From Bacillota bacterium (GTDB lineage: Bacteria; Bacillota; Sulfobacillia; JABLXB01), in NCBI GenBank assembly GCA_013178305.1, contig JABLXB010000002.1, positions 186,001 to 250,000 of the forward strand: a DNA stretch of 64,000 nucleotides, written 5' to 3'. The stretch's first letter is position 1. Every line of letters starts with the position of its first letter. A program made the translations under genes and the position numbers. The notes under the pieces were generated by a model, which had not been told where the DNA came from, made no database searches, and saw only the letters and a program-made list of their open reading frames with translations. Positions 26,989 through 35,083 of the stretch are shown piece by piece.

Positions 26989-28119
26989 TTATTTCTTCCC
27001 GAAGATGTACGAATTCTCAATGCCCAGGTACATGTTGCGGCCTTCTATGTACCTCGACACCTGAATGCTCACCCCCGACTCTTTCTCGAGCGCCTTCTTC
27101 ACCGCGTCGAGGTCACTCAACTTGAGCTTGCCCTCTATCGCTCCCATAGACAGCTCTGCTGCCGCCTTGACGGCCACGTAGTTGTACGGGGCAGGCCACG
27201 TGGCGAAACGCCCGGCCCCGCCCTTCTCGACGATCTTCTCTTCAGTGGCCTTCAGGATCGCGGGGAAGTTGCCCGCCATGCCCTTCACGTCAATACCAAG
27301 CGCCCCGGGGTAACCGTGGGTCGGACTGGGGCAGCATTGCTCGGCGAAGATCCCGCCGCTCGCCAGGGTCGCCTTGATGAGCGGCTCCTGCATGCCGCAG
27401 TTCGTGCTGAACAGGCAGATGTCCTTGCCATGCTGCTGGACCTGCATCGGGACGTTCTCGAGAATGAACTTCTGCGCGCCGGGAATGCCGTCCGGACCCA
27501 TCGGATCGGGCGCGGTCACGAACACGAACTCTATGCCTTCCGCCGCGCACGCTTCCTTCATCAAGTCACGACGCTTGGCGAGCAGCTCCATCGCCATGTG
27601 CCTCGGGAACGAATAGTGGATGAACTTCTTCGCTCCGAGCTGCTTCGCCATCTTGATGATGGTCTTGCCCCTCGCAAGGTCGTCCGCCTGGAAGACCAGG
27701 TCCGCCTTTTCCGATACGATCTTCGGGTCCTCGTGCGCCTCGACGACCGTAATGACGATATCCTTGCGCTTCTGCCTTATGCGGTCTATGGCGGCGGCCG
27801 TTCCCGGCACACCCTGCGCGACGATGATCGCTTTCACCTTGGGATCGTCAGCAAGTCCCGCTATCTGGCCGATGGTCGTTTCCTGCTCCTGCATGAAGTT
27901 ATCGGGATAGGTGACATGGACAACGCGGTCCCCGTACTTGGCCTTGACCGCCTCCGCAGCGCGGTATTCGTCCTCGTTCTGCGTTACCGTGGTGGTCGCC
28001 AGACCGATCTTGTAATCCTGGGACACCTGGCCGCCGCCGGCGCCGCCACCGCAACCCGCAACACCCACGAGTAGCCCTGCCAAGAGGAACACACCGATGA
28101 ACCGTTTCACATTGGTCAT
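26989..28119 (-). CDS. DUF3798-family substrate-binding lipoprotein
   Basis: Product of 376 residues from the ATG at 28119, which has GGAGG nine bases upstream. A lipoprotein signal (FLLAGLLVGVAGCGGG) is followed by a periplasmic-binding-protein-like fold: YKIGLATTTVTQNEDEYRAA, AIIVAQGVPGTAAAI, IHYSFPRHMAMELLA. I recognise the DUF3798 family, whose ligand is not known to me. It is the first gene of the importer operon and sits between it and the hydantoinase/carbamoyltransferase genes, which suggests a ureide, hydantoin or nucleobase ligand. A CCPSPTHGYPGALGID segment carries a vicinal cysteine pair. Confidence 0.88.
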   Translation of the reverse strand: MTNVKRFIGVFLLAGLLVGVAGCGGGAGGGQVSQDYKIGLATTTVTQNEDEYRAAEAVKAKYGDRVVHVTYPDNFMQEQETTIGQIAGLADDPKVKAIIVAQGVPGTAAAIDRIRQKRKDIVITVVEAHEDPKIVSEKADLVFQADDLARGKTIIKMAKQLGAKKFIHYSFPRHMAMELLAKRRDLMKEACAAEGIEFVFVTAPDPMGPDGIPGAQKFILENVPMQVQQHGKDICLFSTNCGMQEPLIKATLASGGIFAEQCCPSPTHGYPGALGIDVKGMAGNFPAILKATEEKIVEKGGAGRFATWPAPYNYVAVKAAAELSMGAIEGKLKLSDLDAVKKALEKESGVSIQVSRYIEGRNMYLGIENSYIFGKK

Positions 28120-28392
28120 GGTTACGAAACCTCCTCCCGAGTTTGAGTCACGGAGCGTCAGATCGCGTCTTCTGAGTGGACCCCCCTCCAGATTCAACCC
28201 TATACAATGATGCATCTACGGCTTGTCGGTATTCTACAGCGCTGCTTTCCATTCCTTCCTAAAATCGGAATTAGCGGAGATTTGAATTCACCGGAAGGCG
28301 TAGTCGAAAGGGGCAGGTCAGATGGGGCTCCTTTTGAACCGCGAACATATAGCCGGGCGGTATATCGACAATGCTAGCGCGGGACAGAAAAA
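28120..28392. other. Intergenic control region before the DUF3798 importer operon
   Basis: The 273 bases are AT-richer than the surroundings and contain the second copy of the 21-base repeat. No small ORF with a ribosome site is convincing. It should contain the importer promoter, but I see only weak candidates (a TATAGG near 28199 on the minus strand without a good -35). Confidence 0.45.
28340..28360 (+). repeat. 21-base direct repeat, copy 2
   Basis: Twenty of 21 bases identical to 26937-26957. Here the GC half is followed by TATATCG rather than by a complementary arm, so it forms no hairpin. Confidence 0.6.
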
Positions 28393-29844
28393 TTACGGAA
28401 ATCGGAGCGCAGCGGTGTCAGGCAACGTTCGGGGTATGAACTCTCCGCGGGCCAGGTCGCCGGACCGCCCGGGCGGGTTTTCCCGGCCGGGGTTGCTACG
28501 GTAGACCGGCAGGCCCCTGAGAACCGTCATCACGACTTGCCCGCGCACCGGCCTACCGTCGTATATGCTGTAGTCCCCGCCCCCCGGGAGGTTCTTTGAG
28601 GACACCCGACACCTCGGCGACGGGTCGAACAACACCAGGTCCGCATCGAAGCCGGCCGCGACGGCGCCCTTCCTCGGCCACAACCCCATGATCCTCGATG
28701 CGTTACAGGACGTGACCGCCACCAGCCTCTCGAGGCTTATGCGCCCCGCCTGGACCCCTTCGGTATACATGAGTTGCAGGATGAGTCCGGTCGACCCCAC
28801 GCCGTTGGGTATCTCATTGAACGGCCGCCCCTCGCATGCAGAGAGGGGGAACGGACAATGATCGGACCCCACGCAGGATATCTCGCCCAGTGCCAGCCCG
28901 CGCCACAGGCGCTCGCAGTCCGCCTTCGTCCTCAGCGGAGGCGACATCACGTAGCGGAATCCATCCTGTGCCGCGAGGTATGAGTCGTCCAGGAGCAGGT
29001 AGTGCGGGCACGTCTCGGCCCACACTGTCTCGCCGGCGCGCCTCGCCGCCGCAACCGCCTCCAGGGACTCTCCGGTCGAGAGATGGACGAAGTAAAGCCT
29101 CCCGCCCGCGGCGCGGTTCAGTACCAGCAACCTCTGCACCGCCTCGACCTCGGCGAACGAAGGCCTGCTCATGCCATGGTAATATGGCGCTGTCTTGCCC
29201 TGTTCAAGGAACTCAGCGGTATAATGCCGGATTATCTCGTCGTTTTCCGCGTGGGCGCACACGAGCGCCCCGGACTCCGCCGCAGCCAGCATGACAAGCC
29301 ACAGCGATCTCGTATCGAGGGCGAGCCCTTCGTAGGTGGTGAACACCTTGAACGAGGAAACCCCCGACTCCACGAGGTGCCTGATCTCGTTCGCGGTCTC
29401 CCGGCCGACCTGATTGACCACGACGTGAAGCGAGTAATCCACTCCCACCGCCGGTCCCGCCGTCGCGCCCGCCACCCCGTCCGGCGCCCCGCCGGCGCTG
29501 CGAATTCTCGCCTCGAACGCTGCAGTAAGGCCCTGCCCCTGCTCCGGCTGGGCGAAGTCGATTATCGTCGTGACGCCGCCGGACGCGGCGAAAGCCGACC
29601 CCGACGCCCAGTTGTCCGACGTAGGGACGCCGCCTGTGCCCACGTCGTTCATGTGGGTGTGCGGGTCTACGAGTCCCGGTAACACCAGGAGCCCCCTCGC
29701 GTCGACCTCGGTGGCGGCCTCGACCTGCTGCCTGAGGTCGCTGCCTACGGCATGGACGCGGCCGTCCTTTATGGCGACGTCCTGGGGAGCGCTGCCCCAC
29801 GCGTTGACGACGACGCCTCCATATACGAGCGTGTCTACTCTCAT
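28393..29844 (-). CDS. hyuA: Cyclic-amide hydrolase: D-hydantoinase/dihydropyrimidinase family
   Basis: Product of 483 residues from the ATG at 29844. It opens hydantoin, dihydropyrimidine or allantoin-like rings to N-carbamoyl (ureido) acids with a binuclear zinc centre. The motifs are LPGLVDPHTHMN (HxH), SSFKVFTTYEG with the lysine that becomes carboxylated, CAHAEND, YFVHLSTGESLEA and GSDHCPFP. It is separated by 23 bases from the SsnA-like amidohydrolase gene upstream, in an operon with the carbamoyltransferase. In E. coli the equivalent hyuA (ygeZ) lies with ygeW, ygeX, ygeY and ssnA. The ring substrate here is not determined. Confidence 0.88.
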   Translation of the reverse strand: MRVDTLVYGGVVVNAWGSAPQDVAIKDGRVHAVGSDLRQQVEAATEVDARGLLVLPGLVDPHTHMNDVGTGGVPTSDNWASGSAFAASGGVTTIIDFAQPEQGQGLTAAFEARIRSAGGAPDGVAGATAGPAVGVDYSLHVVVNQVGRETANEIRHLVESGVSSFKVFTTYEGLALDTRSLWLVMLAAAESGALVCAHAENDEIIRHYTAEFLEQGKTAPYYHGMSRPSFAEVEAVQRLLVLNRAAGGRLYFVHLSTGESLEAVAAARRAGETVWAETCPHYLLLDDSYLAAQDGFRYVMSPPLRTKADCERLWRGLALGEISCVGSDHCPFPLSACEGRPFNEIPNGVGSTGLILQLMYTEGVQAGRISLERLVAVTSCNASRIMGLWPRKGAVAAGFDADLVLFDPSPRCRVSSKNLPGGGDYSIYDGRPVRGQVVMTVLRGLPVYRSNPGRENPPGRSGDLARGEFIPRTLPDTAALRFP

Positions 29845-29867
29845 ATCCCCCGACCACCTATCCGGAG

Positions 29868-31205
29868 CTACACCCCCCATAACCTGGACGCCGCGCGCCT
29901 CGTACCCTGGAGCACTGTCTCGCGGTCCAGCGTGAGCACGGCCCCGCTGGACTTCACGAGCTGGCCACCCACCATCACGTCGCGCACGTCCTTCGGGTTC
30001 CTGTGCAGGACCACCTGTTCGAATACGTTTCCAGCCGTCACCGGGGTTGAAAGGTCCATCTGGATGGTTATCAGGTCGGCCGGCGCGCCCGGGGCGAGTG
30101 TTCCGAGGCCCGCCAATTCGGCGCGCCGCGAAGCCCCCGCTACCACTACCCCTCCCAGCCTGGTTGCCATGTCGTACACCGTCTTCGCGGGCATGACCCG
30201 CGGGTCTTCCCTGTACGCCTTGTGAATCAAGAACGCGCCGCGCATTACCTCGAAGAAGTTGTTGACATAGCCGTCCGTGCCCAACCCGGCGCTAACTCCA
30301 GCCGCCAGCATGTCGGGAACGGGCGAAACGCCTCCGCCGACCTCGCAGTTGGACAGGGGCATGTGTGATACCTTGACTCCGCCGTTGGCGAGCAGGGCTA
30401 TCTCCTCGGGGCTCACCTTCACGCACTGCGAGGCGACGAGGTCCGGACCCAGGAAGCCCATCTCGTCGTACAGCGCCGCAGGGCGCTTGCCGTACTTCCT
30501 CTCGCACCACTCCGGTTCGTATGAGCTCTCCGACATGTGGATGTGCATCCCGCAGCCGATTTCCCTGGATATGTCCCTGGCGCGAGCCAGAAACGCCCGC
30601 GAGCAGGTGAACGTCGTGTGGATGCACATCATGCCGCGAACCCCGGAACCGCCGGACCTGGATGAAGCGAACCGGGCATTTTCCTGCAGCCCCATTCCCG
30701 CCCTATCCGGCCCCGACCTCTCGGTCGCCTCGAACGAAAGGAATCCGCGCAGGCCGGTGTTCTCGACCTCCTCCGCCTCGACGTCGAGGCAGCCCGGCAG
30801 CGCGTTGGGCGCCTCCAGCACGTCCGCGAAGCAGGTAACGCCGGAGTCGATCATCTCGTAGCAGGCGGCGCGCACCGCCGCGCGCAGGGTTTCGTGGTCG
30901 AGGCGGTCCTCGACGTACGGCCACCAGAACTCCTCGAGGAACGAGTAGAACCCCGAGGGGGCGGCGTGCACGGGGATGCCTCGCGACAGTATGCCGTACA
31001 TGTGCATGTGGGTGTTGACGAACCCGGGCGCCACCAGCGCCCCGGGCGCAGCGATCTCCCGGGCGGCCGGCCGTTTCGCCTCGAGTTCGCCTACAGGCCC
31101 CACCGACGCGACCTTACCGTCCTCGACGAGCACGCCCCAGCCATTCCTGATCCCATCTTGCGCCGATGCCAGCAGGTAGTCGCCGTACACGAGCACGGGT
31201 TCCAC
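29868..31205 (-). CDS. Amidohydrolase, SsnA/5-methylthioadenosine-deaminase-like
   Basis: Product of 445 residues from the GTG at 31205, five bases after AGGGGG; the frame extends further upstream but there it overlaps the carbamoyltransferase gene and looks non-coding. Motifs: APGFVNTHMHMYG (HxH), CGMHIHMSES (third His), SQCVKVSPEEI in place of the usual xHC (Q-C rather than H-C), VSHMPLSN and GLGTDGYVNN (Asp). Replacement of the fourth histidine is notable and may change metal use. It is a second superfamily member in the island, not close to the one at 19.6-21.0 kb, and lies between hydantoinase and carbamoyltransferase genes, so it may deaminate an upstream heterocycle. Confidence 0.85.
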   Translation of the reverse strand: MEPVLVYGDYLLASAQDGIRNGWGVLVEDGKVASVGPVGELEAKRPAAREIAAPGALVAPGFVNTHMHMYGILSRGIPVHAAPSGFYSFLEEFWWPYVEDRLDHETLRAAVRAACYEMIDSGVTCFADVLEAPNALPGCLDVEAEEVENTGLRGFLSFEATERSGPDRAGMGLQENARFASSRSGGSGVRGMMCIHTTFTCSRAFLARARDISREIGCGMHIHMSESSYEPEWCERKYGKRPAALYDEMGFLGPDLVASQCVKVSPEEIALLANGGVKVSHMPLSNCEVGGGVSPVPDMLAAGVSAGLGTDGYVNNFFEVMRGAFLIHKAYREDPRVMPAKTVYDMATRLGGVVVAGASRRAELAGLGTLAPGAPADLITIQMDLSTPVTAGNVFEQVVLHRNPKDVRDVMVGGQLVKSSGAVLTLDRETVLQGTRRAASRLWGV

Positions 31206-31264
31206 ACGGACACCCCCTGTCGCCAGGCCGACGCTTGCTCTACCGCCTTCCGGTCGCGCGGGAG

Positions 31265-32242
31265 CTACATCGTGCAGGCCATTATCGACTTGTTGATGTG
31301 CAGCCTGTTCTCGGCCTGATCGTAGATGACCGAGTGCGGGCCGTCCATGACCTCCTCGGTGACCTCGATGCCGCGGTCGGCCGGCATGCAGTGCATGTAT
31401 ATCGACCGGGGCTTCGTGACGCTCATCTTCTTCGAGTCGACGACCCACCCGGGGTACTTGTCTATCAGGGCGATGCCCTCTTTCTCGTCCTTAGTGTAGG
31501 CAATCGGCCCCCAGCTCTTGGGGTACACGATGTCGGCGTCGCGGAACGCCTCGGTCATGTCGTTCACGACCTCGAACTTGACGCCGGCCTCCTTCGCGTT
31601 GTTCTCGGCGGCGGCCATCACCTCGGGCAGGAGATGGAACTCCCTGGGTATGGCCAGCGTGACGTCCATCCCGAAGCGGGGCATGAGGGTGACCAGCGAG
31701 TGCGGCATCGACAACGGACGCACGTACTTGGGCGCGTACGTCCAGGAGCAGACGAACTTGCGGCCCCTCAGGTCTCCGCGGAACTTCTCCATGATCGTCA
31801 TCAGGTCGGCGAGCTCCTGAGTGGGATGCCACAGGTCACACTGCATGTTGATGACGGGGATCTTCGCGTATTGCGCGATGGCGTTCATGTACCTGTTGCC
31901 GACGCCGAAGGTGGTGTTGCGGATCGCGATACCCTCGCCGTACCTCCCCAGCACCTCGACGGTGTCCTTCGGCCCCTCGCCGTGGTCGATCTGCGTGGCC
32001 TTGGGCGTCAGGTAGATCGCGTGCCCGCCGAGCTGGTGGATGCCGGCCTCAAACGAGTTGCGTGTCCGCGTGGACTCCTCGAAGAACAAGAGGAATATGC
32101 TCTTGCCGTCGAGGATCTTGTGGGGTATGCCGAGCGAGCGCATCCGCTTCAGTTCCAGCGCGGTGTCGATTATCGTCTCGATTTCTTCCTTCGTCCAGTC
32201 CTGGCACGTGATCAGGTGCTTGCCCTTGAGATCGCTCTTCAA
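31265..32242 (-). CDS. ygeW: Carbamoyltransferase, YgeW-like (OTC superfamily)
   Basis: Product of 325 residues from a TTG at 32242 behind GGGGGAGGAG (eight bases). The carbamoyl-phosphate motif is ESTRTRNSF, and HCMPADRG is the C-terminal active-site motif. NMQCDLWHPTQELAD, SWTYAPKYVRPLSMP and VYPKSWGPI follow the knotted YgeW-type transferases more closely than ornithine carbamoyltransferase. In catabolism such enzymes run backwards, phosphorolysing a ureido compound to carbamoyl phosphate and an amine, which feeds carbamate kinase; no kinase gene is in the window. Directly followed by the amidohydrolase and hydantoinase genes. The acceptor substrate is unproven; 2,3-diureidopropionate or a ureidoglycine-type acid are candidates by analogy. 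Confidence 0.85.
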   Translation of the reverse strand: MKSDLKGKHLITCQDWTKEEIETIIDTALELKRMRSLGIPHKILDGKSIFLLFFEESTRTRNSFEAGIHQLGGHAIYLTPKATQIDHGEGPKDTVEVLGRYGEGIAIRNTTFGVGNRYMNAIAQYAKIPVINMQCDLWHPTQELADLMTIMEKFRGDLRGRKFVCSWTYAPKYVRPLSMPHSLVTLMPRFGMDVTLAIPREFHLLPEVMAAAENNAKEAGVKFEVVNDMTEAFRDADIVYPKSWGPIAYTKDEKEGIALIDKYPGWVVDSKKMSVTKPRSIYMHCMPADRGIEVTEEVMDGPHSVIYDQAENRLHINKSIMACTM

Positions 32243-32403
32243 AATCTTTCTCCTCCCCCGCTCAAATGATCGGTCCCCGACGACCCCCGCCACGTAGAGC
32301 GTGACCCGGTTGTGCAGCCCGAGTGAGCGGCCTTCTCAAGGCCCGCCGTGGCGCCGTCCACTGCCTTTAGCCACGCAGTGTTCACAATCATCAAACTAGC
32401 CAA

Positions 32404-32425
32404 CTGGAAGTTCTCCAGGCGTCAA
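32404..32425 (-). promoter_or_regulatory. Possible -35 plus operator upstream of the carbamoyltransferase operon
   Basis: TTGACG (minus strand, 32425-32420) is followed by the inverted repeat CTGGA-N5-TCCAG (32404-32418) in the would-be spacer. The matching -10 is poor. It lies in the 196-base gap between the XRE-cupin regulator gene and the carbamoyltransferase gene, so it may be that regulator's binding site. Confidence 0.35.
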
Positions 32426-32438
32426 CATTTTCCTGCGT

Positions 32439-33086
32439 TCAGAACGTCGCCGGCGTGCACACCACCAGGACCCTTGCCATCTCATCCGTGGGGTTGCTCC
32501 ACCCATGGGGGGATTCGGCGGGGTAGTTGATTATGTCCCCCGCCTTCAGCCGGTACTTCTCATCGGCTTCGTATACGAAGTCCACTTCGCCCTCGATAAC
32601 GTAACAACACTCGTCACCCTGGTGCGACACCGGCTTCCCCGACGACGCGCCGGGCGGCAGCGTCATCCCCGTCGCCTCGAGCTTCAGGTTGTCGCTGACG
32701 AACAGCATCCTCACGTGCGCCTTGTGCTCGAGCATCGTCTGGACGACGTCGTTACAGCGGATGTGCTTTATGGGCCCCCGCTTTTGGTCCATGAAGAAGA
32801 ACACGGTCGAAACGCCGAGGATATCGGATATCTGTTTGAGAACGTCTATCCTCACGTTCGCCTTGCCCGTTTCCATCTGGCTGAGGTAGGACGCCGACAG
32901 GTTGAGCCGTTCGCCCATGTCGCGAAGGGTTATGCCCTTCCGCTTGCGCAGGAACCTGATGCGGCGGCCGATGCTCTCGAGGAACTCTTCCCTGCCGTCT
33001 GTCTCCACGGTGGCCTGTATGCCCCGCTGGGCGCCGGTTTGCACCACTCCGTCCTCCGCCAGCTCACGCGTCACCGTCGTGCTCAT
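32439..33086 (-). CDS. XRE-family regulator with C-terminal cupin domain
   Basis: Product of 215 residues. Residues about 38-95 are a helix-turn-helix (ITLRDMGERLNLSASYLSQMETG); the C-terminal 90 residues are a cupin (GDECCYVIEGEVDFVYEADEKYRLKAGD). This is the PuuR/HipB-like design that senses a small catabolite. The ATG at 33086 overlaps the flavoprotein stop as ATGA; an in-frame ATG at 33098 is possible. It is co-transcribed with the flavoprotein and UbiD genes, and probably controls the surrounding ureide-type genes. Confidence 0.9.
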   Translation of the reverse strand: MSTTVTRELAEDGVVQTGAQRGIQATVETDGREEFLESIGRRIRFLRKRKGITLRDMGERLNLSASYLSQMETGKANVRIDVLKQISDILGVSTVFFFMDQKRGPIKHIRCNDVVQTMLEHKAHVRMLFVSDNLKLEATGMTLPPGASSGKPVSHQGDECCYVIEGEVDFVYEADEKYRLKAGDIINYPAESPHGWSNPTDEMARVLVVCTPATF

Positions 33087-33703
33087 CTCCCGCACCATTC
33101 CAGCATGAGCGCCTGCGCCGCCACCCTCCTGCCGAGCAGGCGGAGCATCTCCATTCCCTCGGCGTCGTCGCGGACGCCTACCTCCCCCTGGTCGCGCGAC
33201 CAGACCGTGGCGCCGCCGTACAGAGGCCGGCCGCCCACGGGCATTACGCCTCGCGCCAGGTAGAAGTTGTGAATTGCCTGTATCGTGGTCTCCTGCCCGC
33301 CATGCCTCGTGCCGCCCACGGCTACGGCCCCGCCAACCTTGCGCAGGTACTGCTCGGTGCTAATCACGGGGTTGAGCGCCCTGGTCCGGCTGAACAGACT
33401 GTAAAGCTGCGGGGTGACGCCCATCACGTACACAGGCGAACCGATTATGTAGGCATCCGCCCAGAGCCACGCCTCGGCGAATTCGCCAAACGCATCGTCA
33501 AACGCGGGGCACCGGCCCTGTTTTTCCTTGAGACACCTGTCGCAGTGGATGCAGCCGTTTACCTTCTTTCCGGCGACGCCGAAGAACCGCGTTTCCACGG
33601 TCGCGTCACGGGCTGCCTCCTGGGCTGCTTCCAGCGCCACCCGCACCGCGTGTTCCGTCCCCGCGCGACGGGGGCTGCCGCTAATGCCGAGTATCCGCGC
33701 CAA
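33083..33703 (-). CDS. NAD(P)H-dependent FMN reductase/flavodoxin-like protein
   Basis: Product of 206 residues. ILGISGSPRRAGTEHAV is the flavodoxin-fold phosphate loop, and GSPVYVMGVTPQL lines the flavin. A CIHCDRCLKEKQGRC stretch has four cysteines and may hold an Fe-S cluster, as in iron-sulfur flavoproteins. It begins three bases after the UbiD stop and overlaps the XRE gene, so it works with one of these. Supplying reduced FMN for the prenyl-FMN cofactor of UbiD is a reasonable inference. Confidence 0.85.
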   Translation of the reverse strand: MARILGISGSPRRAGTEHAVRVALEAAQEAARDATVETRFFGVAGKKVNGCIHCDRCLKEKQGRCPAFDDAFGEFAEAWLWADAYIIGSPVYVMGVTPQLYSLFSRTRALNPVISTEQYLRKVGGAVAVGGTRHGGQETTIQAIHNFYLARGVMPVGGRPLYGGATVWSRDQGEVGVRDDAEGMEMLRLLGRRVAAQALMLEWCGR

Positions 33704-33706
33704 GTC

Positions 33707-35056
33707 TTAGCCTCCCGTCAGGTACTTGCTCATATCCACCAGCGGGTACACGACCTTCGAGATCTTCCCGCGCTTTTCTTCGTCGAGCGTGGCGTCGATC
33801 CCCATCTTGATCTGCACGCCGCGGTGGTCCGACGTGGGATCGAGCTCGTGCCCCTGCGCGTTGGGTATGAAAAATATGTCCTTGTCGGGGCGCACGCGGG
33901 TCGATAGCGACCACATCACGTCCTGCGGGTCGAATACGTCGACATCGTCGTCCACGACTATCACGTTTTTTATGTTAACGTGCGCGGTCATGGCGGCAAG
34001 CGCCACGTTCTTCGGCTCCCCGGGGTTTGACTTCTTAAGTGAGATGATCGCCAGGAAGCCCGCGCCGTACGGCGCGATGTGGACGGCTCTGACTCCCCCG
34101 GATACGTGGGTGACGAAACGCTTCAGCAGTGGCTCCCTCGGCCACACATTACCGAGGTTGACGTGCTCGAACCCCGCCCCGGCTATGGTCTGGTAGATGG
34201 GCGAATCCCTGTGGCATATGGCCGTCACCCGGAAGACCGGGCTGTCCCAGGGCGCGCCGTAGTGACCCGAGAACTCGGCGAGCGGTCCCTCCATTTCCCT
34301 CACACCCGGCAACAACTCGCCCTCGATGACTATCTCGGAATCCGCCGGTACGAGCAGGTCGTTCGTAACACATCTCGCCACGGGGTAAGGGCGCCCGAGG
34401 AGCGATCCCGCGATCTCGATCTCGTCCCCTTCGTACCTGATCCCCGCAGCGATGTACACCACGGGATCCACTCCGATCGCGACCGCCACCGGCAGGGGAT
34501 CCCCCGCTTCCTCGGCTCGGTCGTGAGCCACCCGGAGGTGGCGCCATTCGTTTATCATCATGCCGGTGGTGTCCGGCCCTTTCACGTGTTGCCTCTGAAA
34601 TGAAAGGTTCTGTACGCCGGTTGCGGGGTTTCGTCCCACGGTGACGCCGCCCGTGATGAACGGCGCCGCGTCCTTCGGCGCGTGCCGGGGAATGGGCAGA
34701 ACACCGAGGTCAGGCCCCTCTTTGATGATGTTACGGTAAAACGGCGCGTCACCGACGACCGCGGGTTTGATGGGGTTGTCCATCGCGTGGCCGATGCGGT
34801 CGACGACCTCCTCGCGGCTGCATTCAAGCGCGAGCGCGACCCTGGCCTGCGAGCCCAGCACACCACCCACTACGGGAATGGTGTGCCCCTTCACCCGCTT
34901 GAACAGCACCGCCTTCTTCTCGAGCCTCTCGGCGGTCACCAGGACACTGCCGAGTTCCACATCCAAACTGACCTCGGTCCCGATTTCGATGATCTCGCGG
35001 GCGTCCCTGAGTATGTCAATGAAGGGTCTCAGCCCGGTTTGCCTCTCGAGCGCCAC
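33707..35056 (-). CDS. UbiD-family decarboxylase (prenylated-FMN enzyme)
   Basis: Product of 449 residues from a GTG at 35056. UbiD enzymes reversibly (de)carboxylate aromatic or alpha,beta-unsaturated acids using prenyl-FMN. Characteristic stretches are the EMEGPLAEFSGHYG motif, FITGGVTVGRNPATGVQN and IGVDPVVYIAAG. UbiX, needed to make the cofactor, is not in the window. Immediate neighbours are a flavoprotein (3-base gap) and a PLP enzyme (27 bases upstream). A UbiD in a purine/ureide-like cluster is unexpected, and its substrate is unknown; a heteroaromatic carboxylate such as an imidazole or pyrimidine acid is a speculative fit. Confidence 0.88.
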   Translation of the reverse strand: MALERQTGLRPFIDILRDAREIIEIGTEVSLDVELGSVLVTAERLEKKAVLFKRVKGHTIPVVGGVLGSQARVALALECSREEVVDRIGHAMDNPIKPAVVGDAPFYRNIIKEGPDLGVLPIPRHAPKDAAPFITGGVTVGRNPATGVQNLSFQRQHVKGPDTTGMMINEWRHLRVAHDRAEEAGDPLPVAVAIGVDPVVYIAAGIRYEGDEIEIAGSLLGRPYPVARCVTNDLLVPADSEIVIEGELLPGVREMEGPLAEFSGHYGAPWDSPVFRVTAICHRDSPIYQTIAGAGFEHVNLGNVWPREPLLKRFVTHVSGGVRAVHIAPYGAGFLAIISLKKSNPGEPKNVALAAMTAHVNIKNVIVVDDDVDVFDPQDVMWSLSTRVRPDKDIFFIPNAQGHELDPTSDHRGVQIKMGIDATLDEEKRGKISKVVYPLVDMSKYLTGG

Positions 35057-35083
35057 TTGAGGTATCCCTCCCCCAACCCCTGC

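Noticed and set aside
31206-31448. N-terminal extension of the amidohydrolase to 31448
   Set aside because: It overlaps the carbamoyltransferase gene and is His/Arg-rich without family similarity; the GTG at 31205 has a good ribosome site.
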